Assembly: GCA_933207985.1 (NCBI GenBank)
Contig: OW240914.1
Span: forward strand, 205,025,033 to 205,089,032
Source of the DNA: Pelobates cultripes
Lineage: Eukaryota; Chordata; Amphibia; Anura; Pelobatidae
Length of the DNA stretch: 64,000 nt
Reading direction: 5' to 3'
The position numbers were made by a program, and so were the translations under genes. This document shows positions 22,500-34,117 of this stretch, piece by piece; position 1 is the first letter of the stretch; every line of letters begins with the position of its first letter. Under the pieces are notes generated by a model. The model searched no databases, had not been told where the DNA came from, and worked only from the letters and a program-made list of their open reading frames with translations.

Positions 22500-22740
22500 A
22501 ATAATAACTAGTATCTATATAGAGCCTTTCTCCCAGTGAGACTCATTGCACTTTTCAGGACACAATCTCAGAATTAACCGAATCAGAACTGAATAATAAC
22601 CATCATAGATATTATTATTGCCCTTTTGATGGTACTCATTTGACCTTGGAAATGATGAAGGGCTTAGTTGATCCAGGTGGGATTGGACCTGTGATCTGGT
22701 GTTTTTTTAACAGGCTCTGTAGCCAGGGAATTTATAAACT
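22500..22740 (-). mobile_element. tRNA-derived SINE fragment
   Basis: On the minus strand a B-box-like GGTCCAATCCCAC (22677-22689) is followed by a tail with agcccttcatc, aaatgagtaccat and an (ATT)-rich end. The same tail follows the better preserved SINE at 53155-53396. The A-box region is poorly preserved. The family is unnamed. Confidence 0.6.
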
Positions 22741-23423
22741 GGAAATATAATTTTGTATAATAAATATTAAAGTTTTTGGTTACTTGATAGTCCCAACTAC
22801 CTTTATTCATACATTTATCCTGGCTATTTATATATATCTTTTTAGTTATATGTTATTTTTTATTACATTTTATTCTGATTCTAATATCACCTCTACAAGT
22901 TCCTGGCAATCAAAGAAATCCTAGGTGGGGATTATTCCACCAGAGCTGGCATCAAAGAGCAGTTGGTCTGCTCTGTACTTGTAAGTACGTTTTTTATTCT
23001 TCTCTACGATATACAGTTATACAGAGGGCACTATCTGGCTGTTTCTGCTTTCTTTGAGTTTTGGATACCCTGACGAACCCACCATACATCCCCTAAGCGG
23101 GGATCATACCGCTGTGTGCGCTTTACCCTAGAGCTGAACAGAAGCCCTGAAAATTGTGAGTTCGTTATCATTATTTGAATTTTACTTCATTTGAACCATA
23201 CATTCTGCACCATCGTTTGTTCTCTCTTTTTCTTTTTTTTTTATATATTACCCGAAGAACGCGTTCCTGTATCCTAGGACCACAGAGAGGACACTTTTTA
23301 GGTTGGACTTTTTATCTTCAATAATTATTATTATTATTGGGATTGGACATTGTCTATCTTGGCGCAGCCCTCCTTTTATATTTTGATTTATAAACTGAGC
23401 TTTCTCACCAGACTAACTATTTC
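22741..23423. other. no gene seen; possible unclassified repeat
   Basis: AT-rich sequence with an (ATT)n run near 23325-23340. Phrases such as cccctaagcggggatcatac and cccgaagaacgcgttcc suggest an old repeat, but no boundaries could be set. Confidence 0.4.
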
Positions 23424-23895
23424 TTAAAGGAACACTATACGGTCAGGAACACAAACTTTTATCCCTTACCCTATAGTGTTAAACCAACTATTTAGCACCC
23501 TATTGCCCCCTTAAATATAGTAATAACTTACCTTATTTCCGCACTGGTCCGGAAAACATTGGATTGGCTGAGATTGTCAATTCTGATGATCTCAGCAAAG
23601 AAGGTGAGCAAGGGGGGGCAGAGCCAAATGCCACCCTAGCCAATCAGCATCTCCTCATCATTCTATTATTATTAAATTAAGGCATCTATATGAGGAAAGT
23701 TTAGAGTCTCCATGAAGAGCACTGTGTCCCAGGAAGCACACCTATTGGCCATCTGAGGGGTGGCCACTAGAGGTGTGTCTAGACTGTAATGTAAACACTG
23801 CCTTTACTCTGAAAAAAGCCTGCAAGGTATGACTATACTCACGAGAACAACTACATTAAGATATAGTTGTTCTGGTGACTATAGTGTCCATTTAA
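23424..23895. mobile_element. T2-type MITE with TTAA ends
   Basis: It begins TTAAAGGAACACTATA and, read from the other strand, ends TTAAATGGACACTATAG, so the termini form an inverted repeat and TTAA is duplicated. The terminus fits the TTAAAGGRR motif known for the T2 group of frog MITEs. The right half (cactagaggtg, gtaaacactgcct, agcctgcaaggtatgactatac) recurs at 63640-63905. It is non-coding. Confidence 0.8.
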
Positions 23896-24451
23896 ACATT
23901 AAACACCTTAAACCAGTTTTAATATATTTTTTGTAACACTACAATGAGTTATGTTAAGTTCCCTTTAATAAAATATTTTGGGAAATCAAATTAACCAATT
24001 TAGAACATTCATGTCATGTTAACATTGAACTGATGCATTTTGACAAGTGCATATGCTGAAATATGAGCATCAAAGATAAAATTGTACATTTTGTTAAATT
24101 ACATAAATTGGAGACATTAAATAATACAAATCTGAAGAAATATGCTGCATGACCTAGTTTTGAAACAATTTCAAACATAAATGTCAGACATTTAATCTCA
24201 CTAAATTGAACAATTTAGCAAGATCTATGTTAGTGGGCTAATCATATAGAAGACCACAGACAAGGATCAGACAAAGTTATCTTGTGACAGAGTGCATTTG
24301 ATAAATGAATATAGCTATGTTATACTTTTAAACTGATATTGACTCATTCAGTCTTTAGGGTATGTTTAATCAAAAGGATTATTAAAAGAATTGGCCAACT
24401 ATAGTAAACCTATAATAACGTGATAAAATAACAGGGTTGGTCGAGGGTGTA
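23896..24451. other. no gene seen
   Basis: AT-rich sequence with no recognisable exon or repeat end. Confidence 0.5.
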
Positions 24452-24659
24452 TCCAGTGGTGTATCCTGGTTTTGTGCTGCCCTAGGCAGGACAAAACTCA
24501 GGCACCCCCACCCCCCGCGCCACCCCCACCCAACCCTTCCCCCCGCCCCACCTTCTAAATACACACACACACACACACAGTCAGACACATACACACACAC
24601 ACACAGTCAGACACATACACACACACACACACACACACAGTCAAGACACATACACACAC
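24452..24659. mobile_element. hAT-like left end with CA repeat, cut by assembly gap
   Basis: The sequence cagtggtgtatcctgg is the same type of terminus as the right ends of the hAT-like elements at 32678-34109 and 45781-46659. A C-rich stretch and then a (CA)n tract with agtcagacacat units follow, running into the gap. The other end is not visible. Confidence 0.65.
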
Positions 24660-24996
24660 NNNNNNNNNNNNNNNNNNNNNNNNNNNNNNNNNNNNNNNNN
24701 NNNNNNNNNNNNNNNNNNNNNNNNNNNNNNNNNNNNNNNNNNNNNNNNNNNNNNNNNNNNNNNNNNNNNNNNNNNNNNNNNNNNNNNNNNNNNNNNNNNN
24801 NNNNNNNNNNNNNNNNNNNNNNNNNNNNNNNNNNNNNNNNNNNNNNNNNNNNNNNNNNNNNNNNNNNNNNNNNNNNNNNNNNNNNNNNNNNNNNNNNNNN
24901 NNNNNNNNNNNNNNNNNNNNNNNNNNNNNNNNNNNNNNNNNNNNNNNNNNNNNNNNNNNNNNNNNNNNNNNNNNNNNNNNNNNNNNNNNNNNNNNN
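24660..24996. other. assembly gap (N)
   Basis: 337 undetermined bases. The gap begins within the CA-rich interior of a hAT-like element, so difficulty with the repeat probably caused it. Frames drawn through it are meaningless. Confidence 1.
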
Positions 24997-25733
24997 ATGG
25001 AAAATGGAAGAAAAAGCACTCAGGAAGGAATGTCCCAACAAAACATTCAGTGTACACTGCTAATAATAACTTTCTACACTAATGTACTTGGTATTAGGCA
25101 TATTTGTTTTTAACAAACTCCAACATCTAAAATGTTATTTTAAAAGTATGTCAAGCAAACCAAAACAATCTTGACATGTAAGGCACTACTTACATACTTT
25201 ACAATGTAGTATAAAACATGACAACTATAGTACACAAAAGTAACAAAACCCTACTCTTTTTAGCAGATCAACAAAACAGAGGCATTTCTTTTCCAACATA
25301 AATGCAATGTTTCTACCCACACAAAGGCCTTTTTTTCCGGCTAACACCCAAGTGTACATAAGTTTCTAATAATGACTAATCAATTACACACCAACTAAAC
25401 AAAGAGCATATTAAAAAATTAGTAATCAATTATAATAACAATCAATTAAGACAATACTTTTAATCAAACACACCGACATCCTGCATATGAGAAACAAAAT
25501 AAAACTCAAATAAACTAGAAAATTATATAAGAAATATACCTAATGGGCTCAGGTGAAGGGATCATAATAATCAAGCTATTAAAGCTGATGAATACCCCAG
25601 GAAATATTTTATCATATAGGGAAGGAAGAAAGCAATTAGTAATGTAGTCATGCTGCCTCATCTCAGGAACTCTCCTACAAAAGCTGCTGAGGGACAAGAA
25701 AGAGTCAAAGGCACAACCAGCGCATTTTATCCC
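24997..25733. other. no gene seen
   Basis: AT-rich sequence. No exon motif, and no matching right end for the hAT-like element that enters the gap. Confidence 0.5.
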
Positions 25734-25820
25734 TGTAAAGGATCACCTAGCACCCCGACTGGGTACCTCCGTTGATGGATGCTCCTAGCGCTTCTTGAGG
25801 ATTCCAAGCACTCTAGCCGA
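25734..25820 (-). mobile_element. LTR terminal stub
   Basis: TGTAAAGGATCACC followed by ctgggtacctccgttgatgg matches the start (plus strand) of the LTR pieces at 26530 and 28809. After about 87 bases it switches to gag sequence. Confidence 0.7.
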
Positions 25821-26515
25821 CACTCCCACTGCTCTGGCGGTACCTGCAGGGTATAGGGTGACTGATTGGAGCTGATCAGGTGCTGGTAATCATGCTCCAG
25901 TTCCCATTCCTGGACAGCCAATTCAATCAGGTCTGGCCTTAGGTCTTCAGCCATAGGGAGATCCAGCATGGCCTCTCTGTAGTAAAATATGTCCCAAAGC
26001 CGTGACTCTGCCGCACTCCCGAATTCCGGTTCTGCAAAGGCCCCCCATAATAAACCAGGGCCATTGTAATCCTTGCCCTCTGGTTTGTAAAATGTGGCCA
26101 GTCCGGCAACACACTGAACCGTGTACCAACGTAGCGCTTGGTACGCATCATCGAGACCCAGTTCCCTCCATGCCAGTGAATCAGGCTGGGTCACCAACTC
26201 CTCCCTGGGCTGGTCTCCCAGCATAGTCTTTCATAGGGCCACTCGGGCTTGTAGTTGCTATTCCTTGCTGGGGAGACACTCACCCCGCCAACACTGGACA
26301 CCCTCTAGGGTTTCTTCCCACATCTCCTGTCTCTGTATGCCAACCTGGTTGCCTATGCTATAGGCTTATCCAGTGGGGCCAAGATTCTCTGTAACCTCTG
26401 GTTAAACTCATCTTCCACCTCAAGCGCTGTCCAGGGACTCGCTGGCTCTATACCGTTCCATAATAATTCTGGTGTCTCCGGGGTGCTGTTCCTCTCACAC
26501 CAGGACGCCATCCCG
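25821..26515 (-). pseudogene. gag-like ORF, upstream tandem copy
   Basis: The minus-strand frame at 25727-26224 (165 aa) contains REELVTQPDSLAWRELGLDD, EGKDYNGPGLLWGAFAEPEF and DLIELAVQEWELEHDYQHL. Upstream, from about 26515, an ATG opens MASWCERNSTPETPELLW and EDEFNQRLQRILAPLDKP, which meets a stop soon after. This is the plausible native start, just past the primer site. The C-terminal repeat region is missing. The copy is nearly identical to 28100-28793, so the duplication is younger than the divergence from 15180-16248. Confidence 0.65.
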
Positions 26516-26529
26516 CCGCTTGCTACCAA

Positions 26530-26826
26530 TGTAATGGATCACCTGGCACCACGACTGGGTACCTCCGTTGATGGATGCTCCTAGTGCTTCTTGAGGATTC
26601 CAAGCACTCTAGCTGACACCACAACCACCGCAGGCCGAACCTCTCTTCCTTCAGAGCGAAGCAGGAACGAGCTTTTAAAAGAGCTAAGGAGTGATTATAG
26701 CAACGGAATATGCAGAGCATAGCAATCCCTTGTAGCAGATTCCCCCCAATAAGAGACAGGACTCCAAATTGAGGATGAAGTAGAACTGTCTAAAACTTTA
26801 TTTTACTTGGGACTAGCCCATATGGT
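26530..26826 (-). mobile_element. LTR piece, middle of the array
   Basis: It begins TGTAATGGATCACC and runs to gcccatatggta, after which sequence switches to gag-tail. Equal to 28809-29112 up to the same cccatatggt phrase. The primer-like site (ccgccgcttgctacca) lies just before it. Confidence 0.7.
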
Positions 26827-28793
26827 ACTAGCCCTCCGGATCGGTGGGTTGCTGAGTGGGCAGAGACCAGCGCTACTCTGCCCTGGTGCCAGCGCTACCA
26901 CGGGAGTAGCCCAGCTGAGGAGAAGGGTGTTGCTGCTGGAGGGGAAGACAGGCTGTCTCTCCTTTGGCTAAACAGCCCTGCTGCTGGGGGACAGGACCGA
27001 CTGTCCCTACCCCCTGTGGTTTGGGCACAGAGACCATGGTCCCATCTGCATCGGTGTGTGGCTTATCATCCCCCCTTGGTGGGCTAGGCTGCTGCTGGGG
27101 AGGGGGAACGAGGCTCTCCCCTCCCGATCGAATACTCTGCCGCTGGGGAGCAGGACCGACTGTCCATACTCACTGTAGCTTGGGCTCAGAGATTACTGTC
27201 CCATCTGCGCCGGTGAGGAGCTTAGTGTCTCCCCTTGGTGGGCTATGCTGCCGCTGGGGAGAAGGGGTAACAGGCTCCTCTTCCTGCAACACTCTCCCTT
27301 TTGTAGGGGGCGATCGACTGTCTCCCCTTCCAATAAAGTGTCCTGCTGTTGGGAAGGGGGATCAGCCATCTCCCCTTCCTGTAAGACATTCTGCCGCTGG
27401 GGAATGGGACTGCCTGTCCCTTCTCCCAATAACACCCTTGGTTTCTGGAGATGGAGGACGACACTCTCCTCTCCCGGTACTATACTTGACCGTTGGGGAG
27501 AGAGACTGACTGTCTCTTCTCCCTGAAACACTTCTCCTCGCTGGGGAGGGAGACAAACTGTCTCCTCTCCCAATACACTGTCCTGCGGGGAAGGAAGACC
27601 GACCGTCTCCTTCCACTATCACATTCAGCCGCTGGGGAGTGAGACCGGTTGTCTCCCCTCCCTGTAAGGCACTCTGCTGCTGGGGAGAGAGACCGCCTGT
27701 CTCTTCTCCCAACATCACACTTGGCTTCTGGAGATGGAGGAAGACACTCTCCTCTCCCTGGGTTGCACGCTGTGGAGAGGGACCGACTGTCCCCACTCCT
27801 AACATATCCATCTGTGGTTGGCGATCTGGGCTGGCTGCCTTGTAGGGCCAGTGGAGAGACCTCAGTCCCCGCTCCACCTGCCAGCTGGGGGTCTTCCCAG
27901 GACCAATCAATAAGGTCTCTCATCTCTGGGGCTGGTTGGGAAGTAGGTGGTACAGAACCTAGGTCTCCGGATGACGGGTTTAGTTGCTGGGGAGGAGGGA
28001 CGAAACTTAACGCTCCTGATGGTGTACAGTCCATAAGCCCCATCATGTCAGAGACAAGCGGTGTCACTTGGTCATATAGGCAAGCATAATCCTGTTCGAT
28101 CTCCCACTGCACTGGCGGTACCTGCAGGGTATAGGGTGACTGACTGGAGCTGATCAGGTGCTGGTAATCCTGCTCCAGTTCCCATTCCTGGACAGCCAAT
28201 TCAATCAGGTCTGGCCTTAGGTCTTCAGCCATAGGGAGATCCAGCATGGCCTCTCTGTAGTAAAATATGTCCCAAAGCCGTGACTCTGCCGCACTCCCGA
28301 ATTCCGGTTCTGCAAAGGCCCCCCATAATAAACCAGGGCCATTGTAATCTTTGCCCTCTGGTTTGTAAAATGTGGCCAGTCCGGGAACACACTGAACCGC
28401 GTACCAATGTAGCGCTTGGTACGCATCATCGAGACCCAGTTCCCTCCATGCTAGTGAATCAAGCTGGATCACCAACTCCTCCCTGGGCTGGTCTCCCATC
28501 ATAGTCTTTCGTAGGGCAACTTGGGCTTGCAGTCGCTGTTCCTTGCTGGGGAGATGCTCACCCCGCCAACGCTGGACACCCTCTAGGGTTTTTTCCCCCA
28601 TCTCCTGTCTCTGCATGCCAACCTGGTTGCCTCTGCTATAGGCTTATCCAGTGGGGCCAAGATGCTCTGTAACCTCTGGTTAAACTCATCTTCCACCTTG
28701 AGCACTGTCCAGGGACTCGCTGTTCAGGATACCGCTCCATAATAATTCCGGTGTCTCCAGGGTGCTGTTCCTCTCACACCAGGACGCTATCCC
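26827..28793 (-). pseudogene. gag-like ORF with Ser/Pro repeat region
   Basis: The longest frame (27480-28616, 378 aa) starts MQRQEMGEKTLEGVQRW, passes the shared WRELGLDDAYQALHW and DYNGPGLLWGAF motifs, then enters a repeat region with units such as RRDRRSLSPAAECLTGRGD. The repeat region continues in other frames to 26830. The true start is probably further upstream near 28793, where this copy has ATA instead of ATG. No Cys-His knuckle, protease or polymerase motif follows before the next LTR. It is the most open gag-like frame in the window. Confidence 0.65.
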
Positions 28794-28808
28794 GCCGCTT
28801 GCCACCAA

Positions 28809-29112
28809 TGTAACGGATCACCTGGCACCCCAACTGGGTACCTCCGTTGATGGATGCTCCTAGCGCTTCTTGAGGATTCCAAGCACTCTAGCTGACACCA
28901 CAACCACCGCAGGCCAAACCTCTCTTCCTTCACAGCGAAGCAGCAACGAGCTCTTAAAAGATCTTAGGTGTGATTATAGCAAGGGAATATGCAGAGAATA
29001 GCAATCCCTTGTAGCAGATTCCCCCAAGAGACAAGAGACAGGACTCCAAATTGAAGATGAAGTAGAACTGTCTAAAACTTTATTTTACTTGGGTTTAGCC
29101 CATATGGTCATT
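28809..29112 (-). mobile_element. LTR piece, outer end of the array
   Basis: It begins TGTAACGGATCACC and matches 26530-26826. Beyond 29112 the sequence continues into 29113-30280, which may be the rest of this LTR (see next entry). The primer-like site is at 28791-28807. Confidence 0.65.
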
Positions 29113-30414
29113 ACATTAACATTGCTGTGAAAAGTCAATAAAATTACAAACAGTCAAATCATAGCAGGCAACATACAGTGACTTATTATAACATAATTAC
29201 ATATTTATAAATGGTTGGAGAAGACCATAATTAACACAAAATGTCTCTCCTGCATGCAGAATTAGCGATATGCAAATCTACCCAAATATGCAAATTACCA
29301 GTCTTGCTATTCAGCTAGTTGCTGCCAACAGAGGGCACTACATAAGCTCCATAGCCAAATCCATCTAGTTGGTAGCAATCCTCAGCAGTACAGGAGAGCA
29401 GGCAATACATCCCAGGGGCCATAGTCACATGGAAGGAGGCTTGCAATCAGTCTTCTCCAATGCCCAGTGACGTGGCTTCCTTACGCTACTTAGAGGAACC
29501 GCCAAATTCAAAGTGCTTGATTATTTTGAAGCTTCCTGATCAATCAGACCGGCTACAAACAAGCTCTCTATTTCTACAAATTATGAGTACCGAACCTGGA
29601 TTGTTGTAACTGATCTCCATTCTCCTTCCAATTTACTCAGATTATCTTTGGATACTCTCTGCTTTGTAAAGCTCATCATCATAAACGCAAGTTATATTGT
29701 TGGATGATTACCTTTCCATTGGCACTTCAGTTTTCACTGTGTGTCTTCCTACTGAGATTAATTGGAAGTTATAATTGTATTTACTACATGAACTTATTCA
29801 CATGGATTCGTCTTATGAACTTCCCATATAAAAATAAGTCACTAAATTTATACTCGAGTTCCTTAAAGCTACAGGAACTCTCTCATCAAACTATCTCCAT
29901 ATTGTGTTCCTTAAAGCTACAGGAACTCTCTCATCAAATTACATCTATATTGTATTCCTTAAAGCTACAGGAACTCTTCTCATCAAACTATCTTCATATT
30001 GTTCCCTTAAAGCTTCAGGAACTATTCTCTTCAAACTTTCTACAGATCGTGTTCCTTAAGGCTACAGATACCCTTCTGATCGAACTCAAATTATCTTCAT
30101 ATTGTGTTCTTCACAGTAGTGGGACTGTTCTCATCAATCCACTATTAAATAAACCTTATTTAAGAATTATTCTATCTCTCCTAATTATTCTATTAAAACC
30201 TAAGGGTTCTCCTAATTATAATTCTACAGTTGAGTTCCACTCCAAAATCATAGGAAGTATTACACTGTGATACAACAGAGTATTTGAGTGTTTTTTTTTA
30301 TCTTTTGGCAGCTTTTATAGGAGAGTACCTGACATACGGGCTATGTCCCTCCCATGGATGGTGCCTGGCTCAACTACTAATTGATTTTATCAGGGGGGCA
30401 TTCATTATTATTGT
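29113..30414. other. possible rest of an LTR; unclassified
   Basis: The sequence follows the LTR piece without an obvious break. On the minus strand a TG start could lie near 30276 (tgttgtatcacag), which would make the LTR about 1.47 kb, but no target duplication confirms it. A 188-codon plus-strand frame (29704-30270) exists only because it spans the 48-bp tandem repeat listed separately. Confidence 0.35.
29866..30120. repeat. 48-bp tandem repeat, about five copies
   Basis: The unit starts ccttaaagctacaggaactc and continues through catcaaactatc to atattgtgtt. The first three copies are close to 48 bases each; later ones drift. Because 48 is 16 codons, the plus strand shows a repeated SLKLQELSHQ peptide. 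This is probably incidental. Confidence 0.85.
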
Positions 30415-31290
30415 TATTATTAATATGATATTTATAGAGCGCCGTCAAATTCCACAGTGCTTTACAATGGGTGGACGAACAGAGTTGTAGTTGTAACCAG
30501 ACAAGTTGGACACACAGGAACAGAGGGGTTGAGGGCCCTGCTCAATGAGCTTACATGCTAGAGGGAGTGGGGTAAAATGACACAAAGAGGTAAGGATAGT
30601 ATTAGACTAGTGACAGTTGCAGAAGAGGAATCAATCAGGAGCTATTAACAGTTTAATTGATACGCTTTTATGAAGAAGTGTGTTTTTAACAATTTTTTGA
30701 AGGAGTGGAGACTGGGTGAGCATCTAACGGAGGAGGGAAGCGAGTTCCACAGGAACGGTGCAGCCCTCGAGAAATCTTGAAGGCGAGCATCAGAGGTGGG
30801 AGTACGGACAGAAGATAGACCTAAGTCTTCAGCAGATCGTAAGGGCCTAGACGGGACATACTTGTGTATAAGGGAGGATAGATAGGTGGGAGCAGCATTA
30901 TGTAGAGATTTGAAAGCAAGAACCAGAATTTTAAATTGAGCTCTGTATTTTATAGGAAGCCAATGTAGGGACTGACAGAAGGGTGAAGCATGGGGGGTGC
31001 GGGCAGACAGGAAGATGAGTCTCGCTGCCGCATTCATTATGGACTGTAACGGCGCAAGTTGGGAGTACGTACGACCACTGAGAAGCGGATTACAGTATTC
31101 AAGGCGAGAAAGGACAGTGGAATGGACCTTAGTCGCATCTGGCGTTAAGTAGGGGCGGATGCACGCAATGTTTTTGAGATGGAAATGACAGGATTTGGCG
31201 ATAGATTGAACATGAGACTTGAAGGAGAGGTCGGAGTCAAAGAGAACACCTAGGCAGCGAGCTTTAATAGCTTGATGACTAGAATCCCTT
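30415..31290 (-). mobile_element. L2-like LINE 3' end
   Basis: It begins (plus strand) with (ATT)n and tatagagcgccgtcaaattcc, the 3' terminus of the minus-strand LINE. The frame at 30645-31037 (130 aa) reads AARLIFLSARTPHASPFC, LHWLPIKYRAQFKILVLAFK and PFLWNSLPSSVRCSPSLHSF, the C-terminal region of L2/CR1-type ORF2. It is the cleanest copy of this part in the window but is truncated near 31280 and has no catalytic domain. Confidence 0.85.
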
Positions 31291-32677
31291 CACCTGAGCC
31301 AATTAGATATATTTCTTATACATTTTTTAGATTATTAGGGTTTCTGATATGCTGCATTGTAATGTGTTTGATTACATGTATTGTGAAAATCTACTTTTAT
31401 TATAATTGATTACTAATGTTTTAATATGCACTTTATTTAATAGGCGTATAACTGATTACCATTTATAAGGAACGTATGTACACTTCAGTGTTAGCTTGAT
31501 GAAGGCCTCTGTGTGGGCAGAAAAGTTGCATTTCTTGCCTACTTCAAATAAAGCTGCATCAGCTGTTTCAACTCATTAAAGTGGTCTGGGTGCAGTGTCC
31601 CTATTGTACTTGGTGCTACAATGTAAAACATTGCCATTCCAGAGAAACTACCAGTTACAGAGAAACGTGGTTAGTTTTGATCCGACACCAGTAAATTAAT
31701 CTGATTAATGTAAATGTATAACTTGAGCGTCTTATTCTTAGATGACTACAAAGTTTACTTTTTCAATAAATTGCAGCAAAAACACTTTTTATATTCTAAA
31801 CAAAAAATCTGTAATTTAAATAATGTTATTATATTCAAGATTTTGAAGCTGGCTTATCATAAAATAATTATACATTACTTCAGGCATCATAAGAGGACCC
31901 AGATATAAATTTTCCCTTACATAACTTGTCTTGTGTTATTCATATTCCCAACATGCATCTTAATAATTCCTGAATGGATGCTCATTTTGCATTTTTGAAT
32001 CTTGTTTTTTTTACCAGTAAGGATGCTCGAGGGTGCTGTGCATTTAGATCTTCAAGTATAGAACGTCAGTACAGTCACACAGATAATACTAATTATTAAT
32101 AATATTAATAAATACTGTATTGTGACAATACTAAGAATAATTATATTTAGGAAGTAAATGTGTCTTGATTTCTTTGTCCTTCTTTATAGTGTATCCCACT
32201 GCAAATTAAAAAAACTGATGAACATATAACAATCATTTGTAATGAAATGACAGGAATGACAGGAATATAGAAAAATTGCGAGAACAATAAAAAATAAATA
32301 GGATCATGAACTCATTATGGTAACTGTGGAAAGGGTAAGAAGGAACTGTCATGGAACACATACAATGCAGGAAATTAAACTATAATTCTACTAAAGATTA
32401 CTCTCCACAGCTCAGAAATATCAAATAGTTCTATGAGGATTTAGTTCATAAGAAGGAACAATTTATTTCTATAAGGTGGGATTTTATATTTTTAAATATA
32501 CTCTGATATAGAAGATAACAGCACATATCTAAAATCATTGAATGGTACATTTAGTCAGATGGGACTAGAAAAAGAGATTTAAACAGAAATTAATTGGCAT
32601 CAATACAAGTTTTCTTTCTCCACATCATGCTGTCTCCCCACCAAAAGTGAATGCATTGTTTTCATATTTCTCCTGGT
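31291..32677. other. no gene seen; MITE fragment
   Basis: Positions 31565-31640 (aagtggtctgggtgcagtg onward) resemble the hairpin MITE at 45545-46695. Otherwise AT-rich with no recognisable exon. Confidence 0.5.
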
Positions 32678-34109
32678 CAGGGGCATACCTGAGCAGTTGG
32701 CACCCGGGGCGGATCCTATATTTTCCCCTCTCCCCCCAGCTTAAAAATGTAAAAAACACCCACAAATTATTTTTATGTATTTAGCACCAAGCAGTGTTTG
32801 TATTTTTTTTACGTGAGTGAACGTACGGGTGTGTTTGCACGTATTGGCATGCGTATTGGATGCAGGGTTGTATTTGTGTGTAGTGTAGGCGAAATGCTGA
32901 GATGTATGCATATATACACATATACTCACATATACACACACTGGCACACATACACAGACACATAGGTACACACATGCAGTCACATAGAAACACAGTCATA
33001 CACAGATACACAAAAACACTGACACACACACATACAGACACACATACAGATAGACACACACATACAGACACAATGAAACAAACACAGACACACAAACAGA
33101 TACACATACACACATTGACACATACAGATATACATATACCAACACACATACAGATACATAGACATACAGATACACAGACACTCATGTATATGTGTGTTAC
33201 TGTGTGTGTTTGTATAGTGTATGTAGTGTGTTTGCATAGTGAATGCAGTGTGTGTGCTTGTATAGTGGGTAATTGTGTGAAGGAGGCGGTGATGGTGAGA
33301 GGGTGATGGTGAGAGGGAGGGGGTGTTGGTATGAGGAAGGGGGGAGGTGAGAGGATGAGGGGGATGACGGTGAGAGGGAGGGCGGATGATGAGAGGGAGG
33401 GGGAGGTGATGGTGAGAGGCAGGCAGTGATTTAAGAGGGAAAGGGGTAATGTGTGATGGTGTGAGGGAGGGGAGTGATGATGAGAGGGAGGGGGGATGAT
33501 GATGAGGGGGGTAATGATGAGTGTGAGGGTGATGATGAGAGGGAGGGTAATGTGAGGGGGGGGGTGTTGATGAGGGGGTGATGTGTGAGGGAGAGGGGAG
33601 ATGGTGAGAGAGAGGGGAGTGATGTGAGGGAGAGAGGGTGATGGTGACAGGAGGGGGGGTGATGATGATGAGAGGGGGTGATGATGAGAGGGGGAGTGAT
33701 GTGAGAGGGGGGTGATGGTGTGAGGGAGGGGGGGTGATGGGGATATGGGGGGATGGACTAAATACCTTAATTCCCTGGTGGTTTGGTGGGCTCCCTGGTG
33801 GTCCGGTGGCCATAAATTCCACAGAGCTGCAGACCATGAATAGAGTGAGACCCACTCAAAGCATTGTAACCCGCGGCAACGCTCTGATTGCTCAGATCTC
33901 GCGAGACACATGGTCTGCAGCTCTGCACACTGTGGAGCTGCAGACCGGAGTCTGCGATGGGCGCAGGAGGGGCATCGCACCCGGAGGCATATTGAGCAAG
34001 CCGCCGGGCCCCCTTCTAGTGTTGGGTCAGACACAGTCTGCCTCGGGCATCAGCCTAGTGAGTGGCACCGGGGCGGACATCCCCCCCACCCTCTCTTAGT
34101 ACACCACTG
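32678..34109. mobile_element. non-autonomous hAT-like element with 8-bp target duplication
   Basis: The left end is caggggcatacctgag; the right end in reverse complement is cagtggtgtactaagag. Just inside lie ggcacccggggcggatcc and ggcaccggggcggaca. The flanking octamer is ctcctggt at 32670-32677 and 34110-34117, a perfect 8-bp duplication in non-repetitive DNA. The interior has a CA-rich tract (about 32900-33190), a purine-rich minisatellite and a unique right part. No transposase. The 417-codon minus-strand frame crossing it is a stop-poor artefact. Confidence 0.88.
33283..33755. repeat. minisatellite, gtgatggtgagaggga-type
   Basis: Imperfect purine-rich units close to those at 2200-2746 and 3966-4143. 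The presence in two separate elements suggests descent from one ancestor or repeated expansion of the same seed. Confidence 0.85.
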
Positions 34110-34117
34110 CTCCTGGT

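Larger units (their letters stand above)
25734..29112 (-). mobile_element. tandem LTR-gag array (LTR retrotransposon remnant)
   Basis: On the plus strand the order is LTR stub (25734-25820), gag (25821-26515), primer site, LTR piece (26530-26826), gag with repeat region (26827-28793), primer site, LTR piece (28809-29112). Segments 25860-26525 and 28139-28803 are nearly identical at an offset of about 2278 bases. No pol is present in either unit. The first stub joins gag through a short shared phrase (cccactgc), and the middle LTR piece joins gag-tail sequence directly. The array therefore looks like the product of recombination or template switching. It is the same superfamily as 10291-17341. 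Confidence 0.75.

Noticed and set aside
24437..25063. Open frames spanning the assembly gap
   Set aside because: They consist mainly of undetermined residues.
32781..34034. 417-codon minus-strand open frame
   Set aside because: It crosses the CA and purine minisatellites of a hAT-like element; no known motif.
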